Positions 15,995 through 25,800 of a stretch of DNA of 64,000 nucleotides are shown piece after piece. The stretch is from Syntrophotalea acetylenivorans (GTDB lineage Bacteria > Desulfobacterota > Desulfuromonadia > Desulfuromonadales > Syntrophotaleaceae). The stretch lies in assembly GCF_001887775.1 (NCBI RefSeq), contig NZ_CP015519.1, forward strand, positions 2,766,001-2,830,000, given 5' to 3'. The notes below the pieces were generated by a model. It saw only the letters and a list, made by a program, of their open reading frames with translations, ran no database searches and was not told the origin of the DNA. Within the stretch, counting starts at the first letter, position 1; the number at the start of each line of letters is the position of its first letter. Made by a program: the position numbers and the translations under genes.

Positions 15995-17343
15995 ATGCCG
16001 ATACGTTGGGATTTCAAGGAGCATCTTTCGCTGGGCAAGTATGTCCTGCGCTGGTTTTTGCTGGTTTTGCCCATGTCCGCCCTGGTCGGGTCGGCTGTGG
16101 CTCTTTTTTTATGGATGCTGCACGAGGCGACGGTGCTGCGCTGGGAACATCCCTGGTTGGTCTTTCTTCTTCCCCTGGCCGGGGTCGTCATTGTCGTCAG
16201 CTATTCGCGTTACGGCAAGAATGCCGAAGGGGGCAACAATCTGGTCATGGAGCAGATCCATGAGCCGGGGGGCGGCGTTCCCTTACGCATGGCGCCGCTG
16301 GTGTTGCTGGGCACGGTAGTGACTCACCTGTTCGGTGGTTCGGCTGGTCGGGAGGGGACTGCGGTGCAGATGGGCGGTAGCATCGCCCAGGTCTTTACTG
16401 GGCCGTTGAAGCTCGATGAGGGCGATACGCGTATTCTGCTGACGGCGGGGGTTGCAGCGGGATTCGGCGCGGTATTCGGTACTCCTCTGACCGGGGCCGT
16501 CTTCGCCCTGGAGGTATTGGCTCTGGGCAGCATGCGCTATAACGCCTTGATCCCCTGCCTGATGGCGAGTGTTATGGGCGACTTTTTCTGTACCGCCTGG
16601 GGATTGGCCATACCCCTTATCACATCAGCGGCGCGGCCATGCAGATTTCGCTGCCGGAGTTCCGCATCGACCCGCTTTTGGCGGCAAAGATCGCTATCGC
16701 ATCGGTGGCCTTCGGCCTGGCAGGATTCCTGTTTGCTGAATTGACCCACTCCTTTCAGAAACTGTTCAAACGCTTTGTTCCCGCCTACTGGGTACGGCCG
16801 ATTATCGGTGCCGCCCTGGTGCTGGGGATCAGTTGGCTGCTCGGCACTCGGGACTACCTGGGAATCGGTGTTACTACCGCCACGGGCGAAGGGGTGTCGA
16901 TCGTCAACGCCTTCACCGGCGGTGTGACGTCCTGGAGCTGGTTCTGGAAACTGCTGCTGACGGCCATCACTCTCAGTGCCGGTTTCAAGGGCGGCGAGGT
17001 GACGCCGCTGTTTTTCGTCGGTGCGACTCTGGGCGCGGCGTTGGCAGGGGTACTCGGCGTGCCGGTCGATCTGCTGGCCGGGGTCGGTTTCATTGCGGTC
17101 TTTGCCGGTGCCACCAACACGCCATTGGCCTGCACCATTATGGGAGTGGAGCTCTTTGGTTCCCAGTATCTGATCTATTTTGCCACGGGCTGTTTTCTCG
17201 CCTATCTGTTCAGCGGCCATTCGGGTATCTACTTGTCTCAACGCATCGGCATCGCCAAGGGTAATCACCTGGATCACGATGACAAGACATCGTTGCGCAA
17301 TGTTCGTGAGGAGCGCCGGGGGCTGTTCGATCGGTTTTTTTAG
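15995..17343 (+). pseudogene. CLC-family anion channel/transporter, broken by one frameshift
   Basis: Two frames together give one CLC protein of about 448 residues. The first part (to ~16600) has [20 protein letters not shown] and [19 protein letters not shown]; the second (read from ~16603) resumes with [14 protein letters not shown] and contains FKGGEVTPLFFVGATLGAAL. The switch lies at the GGGG run 16599-16602: one extra G would restore continuous [11 protein letters not shown]. So the gene is a single-base loss from intact. CLC proteins move chloride or, in the CLC-F clade, fluoride against protons; the GREGT and GGEVTP motifs could fit either. Start ATG at 15995 has a distant CGGAG. Could also be a sequencing error. 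Confidence 0.85.
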
Positions 17344-17391
17344 GAGGGTGTTGGTTTTTCGTGGCGACAGGCCTTAATTTTATCGGCAAAC

Positions 17392-17433
17392 AAAAGAAGA
17401 GCCCATCCGTTTTCGGATGGGCTCTTCTTTTGC
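17392..17433. terminator. Bidirectional terminator between the CLC and CoA-transferase genes
   Basis: An 18-bp perfect stem: AAAAGAAGAGCCCATCCG (17392-17409), loop TTTT, complement 17414-17431, with A and T runs on either side so that it can work for both convergent genes. Confidence 0.9.
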
Positions 17434-17453
17434 TACTGTTATGTATGCTGGGG

Positions 17454-19013
17454 TCAATCCCAGTTTTTGACCTTCATGGTGCCGTGCTCGGCCAGGTGTT
17501 GCTGCATGCGGAATACTTTGTCGAGCATGTGCGGTTCGTGGCCGCAGCCTTTGGCCAGGCAGATGCTGCTGGCCCGGTCCAGGTACTCCTGCAGGATCGG
17601 CCGGTAATCGGGGTGAGCGCAGCGATAGATGATGGTCTCGGCCCGTTCGCGGGGAGCGAGGCCGCGCAGGTCGGCGAGGCCCTGTTCGGTGACGACCACG
17701 TCGAGGTCGTGCTCGGTGTGGTCGACGTGGGGCACCATGGGCACCACGCAGCTGATACCGGTCGGGTCGGTTTTGCTGGGGCGCACCGAGGGGGTGTGCA
17801 TGATCGACAAAAAGGCGTTGCGCAGGAAATCTCCGGAGCCGCCGATGCCATTGATCATGCGGCTGCCGCCGACCAGAGTCGAATTGGCGTGGGCGTAGAT
17901 GTCGAATTCCACCGGGGTGTTCATGGCGATGACGCCGAGACGGCGGATGATTTCCGGATTGTTCGCCAGTTGTTGGGGGCGCAGTACGATTTTGCTGGTG
18001 TACTCGTCCCACTTGTCGTAGAGCCTCTGGAATCCGCCCTCGCTAAGGGACAGGGAGGTGGCGGAAGCAAAGTTCAATTTGCCCGAGTCGAAGAAGTCGA
18101 GCATGGTGTCCTGCAGTACCTCGGTGTAGACGGTCAGGTCGGAAAAGGGGCCGTTAACCAGGCCGCCGACCACGGCATTGGCGATGTTGCCAACCCCCGA
18201 TTGCAAGGGCAGCAGGTTGGACGGCAGGCGCCCGGCGCGTACTTCGGATTCGAAGAAGTCGAGTATGTGTCCGGCGATACGCTCCGAGACGTGATCGGTG
18301 TTGCCCAGCGGTCGGCCGTTGTCCGGTTCGCGGGATTCGACGATGGCCACGACTTTGTTCGGATCGCAGGGCACCCAGGGTTGGCCTATGCGGTCGCAAA
18401 CCTTGCTGATGAGAAACGGCTGCCGGTTGGGCGGCAGATCCGGAATGATGATGTCGTGCAGCCCCTCGTGGGAGGGGATGGCGGTGTTGAGTTCGATGAT
18501 CAGTCGTTCCGCAGTCTGAATGATCTCGCTGGCGATGCCGACGGAGCCGGCCAGAATGATGTTGCCTTCGGGGGTGATGGCCGAGGCCTCGATGATGCCG
18601 ATATCGAGCTTGCCCCCCAGGTCTTTGGTGTAAAAGCCGTAAAGCAGGTCTTGGGCGAACATGGAGAGGTGTTTGTCGTTCATCAGAATGCGGCCGCTGT
18701 TGATGCCTTTCTGAATGTTCTTGCCGCTCTGGTAGGGCCAGCGCCTGGAGATCATGTCGAGGGATGCCCAGCGGTCTTCCGTTTCGGTGCCGACGGAAGC
18801 GCCGACCAGCAGGTTGAAGCGCAGCTTTCCTTGCAGGTTGTTGGCTTCGACATGGTTGGCTAGCGCCTTGGGTATGGCCTTGGGGTAACCCACGGGGGTG
18901 AAGCCTGACCATCCCAGGTTCATGCCGTCCTTGAACAGCGGAAGGACCTCTTCAACAGTTTTGACCCGGTTGCGCAGGATAGGGCAGCCGATTCGGCTTT
19001 CTAGGGTGGACAT
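17454..19013 (-). CDS. Succinate/acetate CoA-transferase (acetyl-CoA hydrolase/transferase family)
   Basis: A 519-residue CoA-transferase of the SucC-type/YgfH group. Visible: WSGFTPVGYPKAIPKALA near the N-terminus, the active-site region GIIEASAITPEGNIILAGSV (catalytic Glu), and NGIGGSGDFLRNAFLSIMH plus VTEQGLADLRGLAPRERAE in the C-terminal half. In acetate-oxidising Desulfuromonadales this enzyme couples acetate activation to succinyl-CoA in the TCA cycle. Start ATG at 19013 follows AAGGAG; a longer frame to 19097 has no ribosome site. Monocistronic. Exact acyl specificity is inferred from the family. Confidence 0.9.
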   Translation of the reverse strand: MSTLESRIGCPILRNRVKTVEEVLPLFKDGMNLGWSGFTPVGYPKAIPKALANHVEANNLQGKLRFNLLVGASVGTETEDRWASLDMISRRWPYQSGKNIQKGINSGRILMNDKHLSMFAQDLLYGFYTKDLGGKLDIGIIEASAITPEGNIILAGSVGIASEIIQTAERLIIELNTAIPSHEGLHDIIIPDLPPNRQPFLISKVCDRIGQPWVPCDPNKVVAIVESREPDNGRPLGNTDHVSERIAGHILDFFESEVRAGRLPSNLLPLQSGVGNIANAVVGGLVNGPFSDLTVYTEVLQDTMLDFFDSGKLNFASATSLSLSEGGFQRLYDKWDEYTSKIVLRPQQLANNPEIIRRLGVIAMNTPVEFDIYAHANSTLVGGSRMINGIGGSGDFLRNAFLSIMHTPSVRPSKTDPTGISCVVPMVPHVDHTEHDLDVVVTEQGLADLRGLAPRERAETIIYRCAHPDYRPILQEYLDRASSICLAKGCGHEPHMLDKVFRMQQHLAEHGTMKVKNWD

Positions 19014-19246
19014 GATTCTACTCCTTGATCTGATAATGCGGACTGCTTCCCTGTCGCCATAGGTTTTCGAGCCAGTAGTTTTACGCAGGTTGCGCAACTA
19101 TGGGCAATGGCAGAGCGAATATCCAGGGCTTTCGACGGGAGAGTTAATGACCCGATGGGGTCTGATGCCGGAGAACTGCCCGGAATATACGGCGGGTTGT
19201 TTACGGTGATGCTGAACTATAAAAGTGCCGTATACGGACGTCAAGA

Positions 19247-19277
19247 GAAAACCCGGCTGAAAATAAGCCCGGTTTTC
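19247..19277 (-). terminator. Terminator of bamD
   Basis: GAAAACCCGGCT (19247-19258) pairs with AGCCCGGTTTTC (19266-19277) with one mismatch; on the minus strand the distal arm ends in TTTTC. Confidence 0.6.
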
Positions 19278-19291
19278 TTAGTGAAGCGAAG

Positions 19292-20032
19292 TCAGAGTTC
19301 TTCCCGAAGCAGTTTTTCTGCCTGGGCGTAGTATTCGCTGCCCGGATAATCCTGCAGCATTTTTTCCAGGGTTTTTACTGCCAGGGCAGGGTGGCCGTTG
19401 TCCAGATAAGCTTGACCAAGATAGAAAGCGACCTGGTCCAGTCCCGAAAAATCCGGGAAGTCTTCGTAAATGGCGATCAGGCGGTTGATGGCCGAACGGT
19501 GCTCACCGGTTTTAAGGTAAAAGCGACCGACGTAGAGTTCGTGTTGGGCCAGATGGTCACGGCAATAGCGAATAATCTCCGGAGCTTCTTTGGCTCGCCA
19601 GTCGTCAGGGTAGAGACGTTGCAGGCTTTCAAAGGTGACAATGCTGTTACGGGTTGCCGTCTGATCGCGGTCAATGGCCAGAACCTGATTGAAATAAGAC
19701 ATGCCCAGGCGACTCAATACCCGGGCTGTTTCAGGGTGTCCCGGATGCTGCTTGAGAAAAGTTTCGTAGGCGCTGGCAGCTTCGGGATAGTCCTCTGCCG
19801 CAAAATGGGTGTCAGCCAGCAGTAGTTCGGCTTTGGTGTTAATCTCGGCCGATTCATAAATTTCTCGGGCTTTTTCCAGCGAGGTGACAGCTTCCATGTA
19901 GTTGCCGTCATCGAATTGGGTTTTGCCCTGGAGGTAATAATCTTCAGCGCTTTTAGGTTGGGGGGGGGCGCCGCCTAGGCAGGCCGCAAGAAAAAAACAA
20001 GACAGTAAGACACACAAAAAAGCCGGTTTCAT
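19292..20032 (-). CDS. bamD: Outer membrane protein assembly factor BamD
   Basis: A 246-residue lipoprotein with TPR-like repeats. Signal peptide FLCVLLSCFFLAACLGG with lipobox Cys near 18; then SAEDYYLQGKTQFDDGNYME, FLKQHPGHPETARVLSRLGM and YVGRFYLKTGEHRSAINRL, the repeated helices of BamD/YfiO. It serves the BAM complex that inserts beta-barrel proteins such as the OmpW and OmpA homologues in this window. The coding frame stays intact across a C run of nine (19959-19967 region), unlike three other genes here. Confidence 0.9.
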   Translation of the reverse strand: MKPAFLCVLLSCFFLAACLGGAPPQPKSAEDYYLQGKTQFDDGNYMEAVTSLEKAREIYESAEINTKAELLLADTHFAAEDYPEAASAYETFLKQHPGHPETARVLSRLGMSYFNQVLAIDRDQTATRNSIVTFESLQRLYPDDWRAKEAPEIIRYCRDHLAQHELYVGRFYLKTGEHRSAINRLIAIYEDFPDFSGLDQVAFYLGQAYLDNGHPALAVKTLEKMLQDYPGSEYYAQAEKLLREEL

Positions 20033-20141
20033 ATATCTAGAACCTCAACATTGGATGATTGATAAAAGCTGCGGTAGAGGTTAAGGGATTTGCTGTTGTT
20101 TGTCAAACAAACAGGCGTTGTCTGAAAGGCAACAAGCGGGA

Positions 20142-20987
20142 TCAACTGTGAGTGAGGGCGAGTTTCCCTTTGAGTTTTTCTAGCGCGGCTTTTTCGATCT
20201 GACGAATGCGCTCGCGACTGACACTGTAATGGTCGGCGAGCTCTTGCAGGGTCTGGGGAGTATCGCAGAGGATGCGTTGCTGAATGATGTGACGCTCTCG
20301 TTCCTTGAGTACCGCCAGTGCATCTTCCACCTGGTTGGAAAGAACTTGAGTTTCTTCCTGTTCCAAGAGCAGTGTTTCCTGGTTTTCGCGCTCATCAGCA
20401 AGAGAGTCCAACAAGGTATAATCGCTGCCCTCTGTTAGTTTCAGGTCGAGGGATGCGTCCCGGGCGGCCATGCGCAGAGCCATTTCCTCGACTTCGTTGT
20501 CGCGCACCGCCAATTCACTGGCAATATCCTGAGGTTCTTCGCGGCCGGTCAAACGCCGCAGAGCGCGCCGGGTCTGGTTGAGTTTGAAAAAGAGTTTCTT
20601 CTGAGCCTGAGTCGTTCCGATTTTCACCAGAGACCAGTTTTTCATGATGAAATTATTGATGTAGGCCCGAATCCACCACACGGCATAGGTGATGAATTTA
20701 AGTCCCCGCTCAGGATCGAATTTCCTCAACGCCATCATCATGCCGATGTTGCCCTCTTGAATAAGGTCAAGAGTTTTTAGCCCATAGCCTCGATATTCAT
20801 GTGCGATTTTGACTACGAAACGAAGATTTGCACAGATCAGACGGTGGGCGGACTGCCGGTTGCCATGGTTTTTGTAGGACGTAGCCAGGCGATATTCTTC
20901 TTCGCGGCTAAGCAGGTCGAATTTTTTGATCTGGGCAATATATAGGTCAAGGGTGTCGGTAACGACGGGCAGGTAGAGGGTGCTCAT
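20142..20987 (-). CDS. rpoH: RNA polymerase heat-shock sigma factor RpoH (sigma-32)
   Basis: A 281-residue sigma-70-family factor. Region 1.2/2.1: LDLYIAQIKKFDLLSREEEY; region 2.2-2.4: LICANLRFVVKIAHEYRGYG and YAVWWIRAYINNFIMKNWSL; region 4.2 HTH: QELADHYSVSRERIRQIEKA. The WWIRAYIN..SLVKIGTT stretch is RpoH-specific. It directs heat-shock transcription. A perfect CIRCE element (21028-21054) sits downstream of its promoter, so HrcA should repress it; a CIRCE-controlled rpoH is known in Geobacter. Confidence 0.94.
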   Translation of the reverse strand: MSTLYLPVVTDTLDLYIAQIKKFDLLSREEEYRLATSYKNHGNRQSAHRLICANLRFVVKIAHEYRGYGLKTLDLIQEGNIGMMMALRKFDPERGLKFITYAVWWIRAYINNFIMKNWSLVKIGTTQAQKKLFFKLNQTRRALRRLTGREEPQDIASELAVRDNEVEEMALRMAARDASLDLKLTEGSDYTLLDSLADERENQETLLLEQEETQVLSNQVEDALAVLKERERHIIQQRILCDTPQTLQELADHYSVSRERIRQIEKAALEKLKGKLALTHS

Positions 20988-21027
20988 TGAAAAGGCCTCC
21001 CTGGAATTGAACTTTGTTTGAGTTTTG

Positions 21028-21054
21028 TTAGCACTCTGATGCTTAGAGTGCTAA
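21028..21054 (-). promoter_or_regulatory. CIRCE operator (HrcA binding site) upstream of rpoH
   Basis: Perfect consensus TTAGCACTC-N9-GAGTGCTAA, 40 bp before the rpoH start and immediately downstream of the -10 hexamer. HrcA binding here would block transcription of the heat-shock sigma factor. Confidence 0.95.
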
Positions 21055-21056
21055 TA

Positions 21057-21085
21057 CATATAGCAAATCATATTTAATGTTGCAA
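21057..21085 (-). promoter_or_regulatory. Sigma-70 promoter of rpoH
   Basis: On the minus strand TTGCAA (21085-21080) and TATATG (21062-21057), 17 bp apart, abutting the CIRCE element. Confidence 0.55.
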
Positions 21086-21394
21086 GCAAAAAGATCTGCT
21101 TGCCTTTAACTCCTCTTGCGACATTCATTTTGATGGTGCTTCGGTCTTTGCTTGAAGTCTGTTGAAGGTGTTGACGTGGCAGGGTCGGCTTCCGCTTCAA
21201 AGTGCGACCAGATGCGCGTTGACTATCTGCAAGGGGCATATGATAATGAAGGACCATTCGGCCCCCATTGTTTTGTTGGGGCTTCAATGTGGCCTGATCT
21301 GGCGTGATTCATGCCGGAGATACTCACGTGATCCGCTATCGCAAAGATGATATGTCTTGCGGCGGCGGGGTGTTCTTTATTCAGGGGCTAGTTC
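21086..21394. other. Intergenic stretch without a gene
   Basis: About 310 bp between the divergent rpoH and mnmM-like genes. Several short frames exist but none has a ribosome site plus protein-like composition. I see nothing else in it. Confidence 0.4.
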
Positions 21395-22012
21395 ATGACT
21401 CTTCCTGCTGGTTTGTTACGTATGGCACCTTGGGCCCATGCCCTGCTGACCGAGGTTCTGCAGCCCGGTGGTCTGGCGGTGGATCTTACTGCCGGAAACG
21501 GCCGGGATACTGATTTTTTATTTCGACTGGTGGGCGAGCATGGCAGGGTGCTGGCTTTCGATGTTCAAGAAGAGGCTTTGCAGGCGACGGCCAGCCTGTT
21601 GGAGCAGCAGGGGGCAAAGATTCGGTCCGGCAGCCTGAAGGCCGGTGAACCATACGCGGAGTCAGGCATTTATCTGGTGCACGATTGCCATAGCCGTTTG
21701 ACCAGTTACCTGAGCGAACCGGTTCCTGCCATAATCGCTACTCTCGGTTGCTTGCCCGATAGTGACACCGCTTTTGCCACTGCGTCCCCTTCGACTCTTT
21801 CGGCATTGCGGGCAGCTCTTGAATTGCTCCTTCCCGGTGGCCGTCTGGCAGTGATTTGTTATGTCGATCCTTCGGGGCGCGCCACGGAAGCGGAAAAGGT
21901 CCAGCAGCTCTTTGCCGGATTGCCGCCTGAATATTGGGATGTATTGCATTTTTCCGTGCCCAACCGCCAAGTTGCGCCGACCCTGTTGGTCGTTGAACGA
22001 CGGCCGCGATAG
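21395..22012 (+). CDS. MnmM/YtqB-like methyltransferase (tRNA wobble uridine)
   Basis: A 205-residue class I methyltransferase. Motif I is AVDLTAGNGRDTDFLFRLVG; VLAFDVQEEALQATASLL and LGCLPDSDTAFATASPSTL follow, and LLPGGRLAVICYVDPSGRAT near residue 150 matches the rRNA_methylase/YtqB family. YtqB (MnmM) methylates nm5s2U34 in tRNA in Gram-positives; that role here is inferred from the family. ATG at 21395 follows AGGGG. 28 bp upstream of recQ, likely co-transcribed. Confidence 0.8.
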   Translation: MTLPAGLLRMAPWAHALLTEVLQPGGLAVDLTAGNGRDTDFLFRLVGEHGRVLAFDVQEEALQATASLLEQQGAKIRSGSLKAGEPYAESGIYLVHDCHSRLTSYLSEPVPAIIATLGCLPDSDTAFATASPSTLSALRAALELLLPGGRLAVICYVDPSGRATEAEKVQQLFAGLPPEYWDVLHFSVPNRQVAPTLLVVERRPR

Positions 22013-22040
22013 CGGGTTTCTTTCCTTTAGCGAGTCGTGA

Positions 22041-23840
22041 ATGTCAGTATTGAAACGGGATCCTCTGGATACCCTGCATAGCGTCTTCGGATACCGATCC
22101 TTCCGCCCCTTTCAACAGCAGATTGTCGATGGCTTGATCGCCGGGCAGAGTGCCTTTGTGTTGATGCCCACAGGTGGTGGCAAGTCGATCTGTTACCAGT
22201 TGCCTGCATTGCATCGCCCTGGAACCGCCATCGTCGTTTCTCCCTTGATCAGCCTGATGAAAGATCAGGTCGACGCCCTGCGGGTCAACGGCGTCCGCGC
22301 GGCATTTTATAATTCATCGCTTCGTAGCGCCGAGGCCCGTCAGGTTCTGGCACAGCTCCACGACGGTCAGTTCGACTTGCTCTATGTCGCTCCAGAGCGA
22401 TTGATGAGTGAAGGCTTCCTGGAGCGCTTGCGGCAGGTGCCAGTGGCCCTATTCGCTATCGATGAGGCCCATTGCGTCTCTCAATGGGGCCATGATTTCC
22501 GCCCGGAGTACGTCCAGCTGGGTAATTTGCGCATGCTTTTTCCCGAAGTGCCGTTGATCGCATTAACGGCTACGGCGGATGCCCAGACCCGGGAAGAGAT
22601 TCTGCAACGCCTTGGTTTGAACAATGCCGCCAGTTTTATCGCCGGCTTTGACCGGCCTAATATTCGCTATTCGGTGGTGGAAAAGAGTAAGCCGGCTCGC
22701 CAATTAATGGACTTTCTCGGTCGGCAGAAGAATCAGTCCGGTATTGTCTATGCGCTAAGCCGCAAGCGGGTCGAAGAGGTAACGAAAAAGCTTCAGCAGG
22801 CAGGATTATCCGCCGCGGCTTATCATGCCGGCCTTGGTGATGAAGAGCGGCGGCGGGTGCAGGAGGAGTTTCTGCAGGACGATCTGCAGGTGGTGGTGGC
22901 GACTGTCGCTTTCGGTATGGGGATCGACAAGTCCAACGTCCGTTTCGTGGTCCATTACGATCTGCCCAAAAACATTGAAAGTTACTACCAGGAGACCGGC
23001 CGAGCCGGGCGCGACGGGCTGCCGGCCGAGGCGCTGCTGTTATTCGGCTACGGCGACATCGCCATCAGTCGAGGACTGATCGAACAGGGCCGCAATGAGC
23101 GCCAGAAGCGCATCGACCTGCATAAGCTTAATTCCATGGTGGCTTTTGCCGAGGCGCAGCTCTGTCGCCGGCGTGTGCTGCTTGGATATTTCGGCGAGCA
23201 ATTGGAGGCCGATTGCGGCAATTGCGATATTTGCCTTGATCCCCCTGAACTCTATGATGCTACCGAAGATGCCCAAAAAGCTCTGTCCTGCGTCTTCCGG
23301 GTCGGTCAGCGTTTCGGGGCCGGCCATGTCATCGACGTGTTGCGAGGTGCAAAGAATCAGCGCGTCGGGCAACTGGGGCACGATAAGCTATCGACTTACG
23401 GAATCGGTCGCGACCATAGCCAGGAGGCCTGGGGCAGCCTGTTGCGTCAGCTGATTCATCTCGGTTATCTGGAACAGGATGTAGGCAACTATTCGATCCT
23501 CAAGCTGACAGCCACCGCCCGCCCTTTGTTGCGCGGCGAAGAAGTGTTGAATCTGGCCCGACCGCGGGTACGGGTTGGCGGGACGAAAAAGCCGTCCAGC
23601 AAGAGGGCGGAGGAGTATCAGCCCGATCCGAAGCTGTTCGAGGCCTTGCGGACCTTGCGCAAGAGCTTAGCGGAGCGCGACCATGTGCCGCCCTTCGTGG
23701 TCTTCAGCGATGCCACCCTGGCAGAGATGGCCAGTGTTCGTCCTACTCATGACTCGGCCCTGCTGGAAATAAACGGGGTAGGGCGGCGCAAGTTGGAGCG
23801 CTACGGCACCGAATTTCTTGACCTGATTCGTTCCCATTGA
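22041..23840 (+). CDS. recQ: ATP-dependent DNA helicase RecQ
   Basis: A 599-residue helicase. Domains: N-terminal RecQ motif FGYRSFRPFQQQIV, Walker A TGGGKSICYQLPA, DEAHCVSQWGHDFRPEY (residues ~135-155), helicase motif VI YYQETGRAGRDG, zinc-binding CRRRVLLGYFGEQLEADCGNCDIC, winged helix, and a C-terminal HRDC domain (ALRTLRKSLAERDHVPPFVV..). Length and order are standard. It unwinds DNA in recombination and repair. Grouped with xthA, another DNA-repair gene, 102 bp downstream. Confidence 0.95.
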   Translation: MSVLKRDPLDTLHSVFGYRSFRPFQQQIVDGLIAGQSAFVLMPTGGGKSICYQLPALHRPGTAIVVSPLISLMKDQVDALRVNGVRAAFYNSSLRSAEARQVLAQLHDGQFDLLYVAPERLMSEGFLERLRQVPVALFAIDEAHCVSQWGHDFRPEYVQLGNLRMLFPEVPLIALTATADAQTREEILQRLGLNNAASFIAGFDRPNIRYSVVEKSKPARQLMDFLGRQKNQSGIVYALSRKRVEEVTKKLQQAGLSAAAYHAGLGDEERRRVQEEFLQDDLQVVVATVAFGMGIDKSNVRFVVHYDLPKNIESYYQETGRAGRDGLPAEALLLFGYGDIAISRGLIEQGRNERQKRIDLHKLNSMVAFAEAQLCRRRVLLGYFGEQLEADCGNCDICLDPPELYDATEDAQKALSCVFRVGQRFGAGHVIDVLRGAKNQRVGQLGHDKLSTYGIGRDHSQEAWGSLLRQLIHLGYLEQDVGNYSILKLTATARPLLRGEEVLNLARPRVRVGGTKKPSSKRAEEYQPDPKLFEALRTLRKSLAERDHVPPFVVFSDATLAEMASVRPTHDSALLEINGVGRRKLERYGTEFLDLIRSH

Positions 23841-23942
23841 TTACAGAACATGGCTGGATTTTATCCGGAAGCGGCTTTTTTCCGTCCTGGCGGCGTCAAT
23901 CTGCGGCCTGCCACTAATGATAGCGATCAGAGGAGTCTTGTA

Positions 23943-24779
23943 GTGAAAATCGTATCCTTCAATGTCAACGGGATTCGTGCCCGACTGCACCAGCTGCAAG
24001 AGCTGGTCGAGCGGCAGCGGCCTGATATTATCGGATTGCAGGAAACCAAAGCGCAAGATGCAGATTTTCCCCTGGCTGCCGTACAGGAACTCGGCTACCA
24101 GGTTCAGTATCACGGCCAGAAAAGCCACTACGGTGTGGCCCTGATGTCTCGCTGTGAACCTCTTGAGGTGCAGAAGGGATTTCCCGATGACACTGAGGAC
24201 GATCAGCGTCGATTGTTGGCGGCTTCCTTTGCTTTGGATGATGGTGGCAAGCTGTGGGTCCTTAACGGATATTTCCCCCAGGGTGAAAGCCGCAGCCATC
24301 CGACCAAGTTTTCTGCCAAAGAGCGTTTTTATACAAAATTGCACCATTTTTTGCAGCATCGCTTTGATCCGTCCGACCGGCTGGTGGTGACGGGGGATCT
24401 CAACGTGGCACCGGACGATCTCGATGTCGGCATCGGCGCCGACAACGCCAAGCGCTGGCTGCGAACCGGTAAATGCAGTTTTCTGCCGGAAGAGCGCCAG
24501 TGGCTGCAGAACCTTCAGGAGTGGGGTCTGGTCGATACCTTCCGTGCTAAAAAGCCTTTGGCGGATAACCGCTTCAGCTGGTTCGACTATCGTAGCCGGG
24601 GTTTCGACCGGGAGCCTAAACGGGGTTTGCGCATCGATCTCTTATTGGCCAGTCAGCCCTTGGCCGAATGTTGCAGTAATGTCGGAATCGACTATGATAT
24701 TCGTGCCATGGAGCGTCCGTCGGATCACTGCCCGGTTTGGGCAGAGTTCAATCTGGACGTATTTAAGAAGGCCGAATAA
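23943..24779 (+). CDS. xthA: Exodeoxyribonuclease III
   Basis: 278 residues, endonuclease/exonuclease/phosphatase fold. Motifs: [20 protein letters not shown] (Asn in active site), [11 protein letters not shown] (metal-binding Glu), [16 protein letters not shown] (Asp, Asn), and the C-terminal [12 protein letters not shown] (catalytic His). It cleaves at abasic sites and trims 3' ends in base excision repair. Start is the GTG at 23943 with GAGGAG 8 bases before it; the longer frame from 23850 lacks similarity. Confidence 0.95.
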   Translation: MKIVSFNVNGIRARLHQLQELVERQRPDIIGLQETKAQDADFPLAAVQELGYQVQYHGQKSHYGVALMSRCEPLEVQKGFPDDTEDDQRRLLAASFALDDGGKLWVLNGYFPQGESRSHPTKFSAKERFYTKLHHFLQHRFDPSDRLVVTGDLNVAPDDLDVGIGADNAKRWLRTGKCSFLPEERQWLQNLQEWGLVDTFRAKKPLADNRFSWFDYRSRGFDREPKRGLRIDLLLASQPLAECCSNVGIDYDIRAMERPSDHCPVWAEFNLDVFKKAE

Positions 24780-24872
24780 AACTAGTAGCTTATGAAATAA
24801 TGGGGCTTTTCGTGGGCCTTTGGTTGGCTCTTTTTGAATGTCGAGGGCACGGCAGGCAAGTGCGATAAAAGG

Positions 24873-24902
24873 TTGACAGTTCAACTATAAAACTGGTATT
24901 AG
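24873..24902 (+). promoter_or_regulatory. Probable sigma-70 promoter of ompW
   Basis: TTGACA (24873-24878) and TATTAG (24897-24902) with an 18-bp spacer, about 130 bp before the ompW start. Confidence 0.45.
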
Positions 24903-25029
24903 CCTATGGGTTATTCTGACAGAACACGGTTAGTGTCATGTTAGAAATTCATTTGAAATCTGTTGTGTGAAGCGGCAGGGGGTCGCTTCATTTTGTTCAA
25001 CAAGTTGATGGAAGTTTTGGGAGGTAAAT

Positions 25030-25674
25030 GTGAACCGGAGCAAATTTGCAGTATTGGTTGGCGCCCTGTGCGCCGTAGTATTCGCTTTCTCCATGGTGTC
25101 TACCGCCATGGCGGCTGAAGATTTCAAGCGCTGGAGTCTGAGCACTCAGATCATGTACCTTGACGTGGATCTCGGTGCCGATGATCTTGATGCTTATGGC
25201 AAAATTAGTGCCGAAGACACCATGACCGGCGGTCTGGTGGTGGAATACTTCTTCACCCCCAACGTCAGCGCCGAGCTGGTGGCTGCTATCGCCCATGTCG
25301 ATATCGATCTTGGTAGCGCTGTTGCTAACGGTGACACCTGGGTGCTGCCCCCTTCTTTGTACGCCAAGTACCACTTCATGCCGGAATCAAGAATCAGCCC
25401 TTATGTTGGTGCTGGCATTAACTGGATGTTCTTCTGGGGTGAAGGCATGACTGTGAATGCATTGGGTAACGCCGACGCCGAACTGCAGATCGATAACAGC
25501 TTTGGTTGGAACGCCAAGATCGGTGCCGACATCAAGATCACCGAGAACGTTTATGCCAATGTCGATATCATGTACCTCAACAACGAAACCGAGCTCGACA
25601 CTGCTATAGCCAGAAACGTCGATCTCGACGTCGAAGTTTGGAGCTACAATGTTGGTCTGAAGTACCGTTTCTAA
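25030..25674 (+). CDS. ompW: OmpW family outer membrane protein
   Basis: A 214-residue eight-stranded beta-barrel protein. The signal peptide (FAVLVGALCAVVFAFSMVST, cleavage after AMA) leads to FKRWSLSTQIMYLDVDLG. OmpW marks: VVEYFFTPNVSAELVAAIAH, YAKYHFMPESRISPYVGAGI and the C-terminal aromatic YNVGLKYRF needed for BAM recognition. OmpW proteins form narrow channels for small hydrophobic molecules. Start is the GTG at 25030 behind GGGAGG. Monocistronic with its own terminator. Confidence 0.92.
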   Translation: MNRSKFAVLVGALCAVVFAFSMVSTAMAAEDFKRWSLSTQIMYLDVDLGADDLDAYGKISAEDTMTGGLVVEYFFTPNVSAELVAAIAHVDIDLGSAVANGDTWVLPPSLYAKYHFMPESRISPYVGAGINWMFFWGEGMTVNALGNADAELQIDNSFGWNAKIGADIKITENVYANVDIMYLNNETELDTAIARNVDLDVEVWSYNVGLKYRF

Positions 25675-25696
25675 GATTTAAACATAGAAACATCCA

Positions 25697-25726
25697 AAGG
25701 GTCTGCTTCGGCAGGCCCTTTTTTTG
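25697..25726 (+). terminator. Terminator of ompW
   Basis: AAGGGTCTGC (25697-25706) pairs with GCAGGCCCTT (25711-25720), loop TTCG, then TTTTT. Confidence 0.85.
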
Positions 25727-25800
25727 TTCCATATTTGAGAAATATTTCACAGCAGGTATGGGGCGCAGGGACGGTTGGACCCTCTGGCTTCTCGAAATGA

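Noticed and set aside
17361..18863. 500-codon plus-strand frame
   Set aside because: Antisense shadow of the CoA-transferase gene, kept open by its G+C-rich codon usage.
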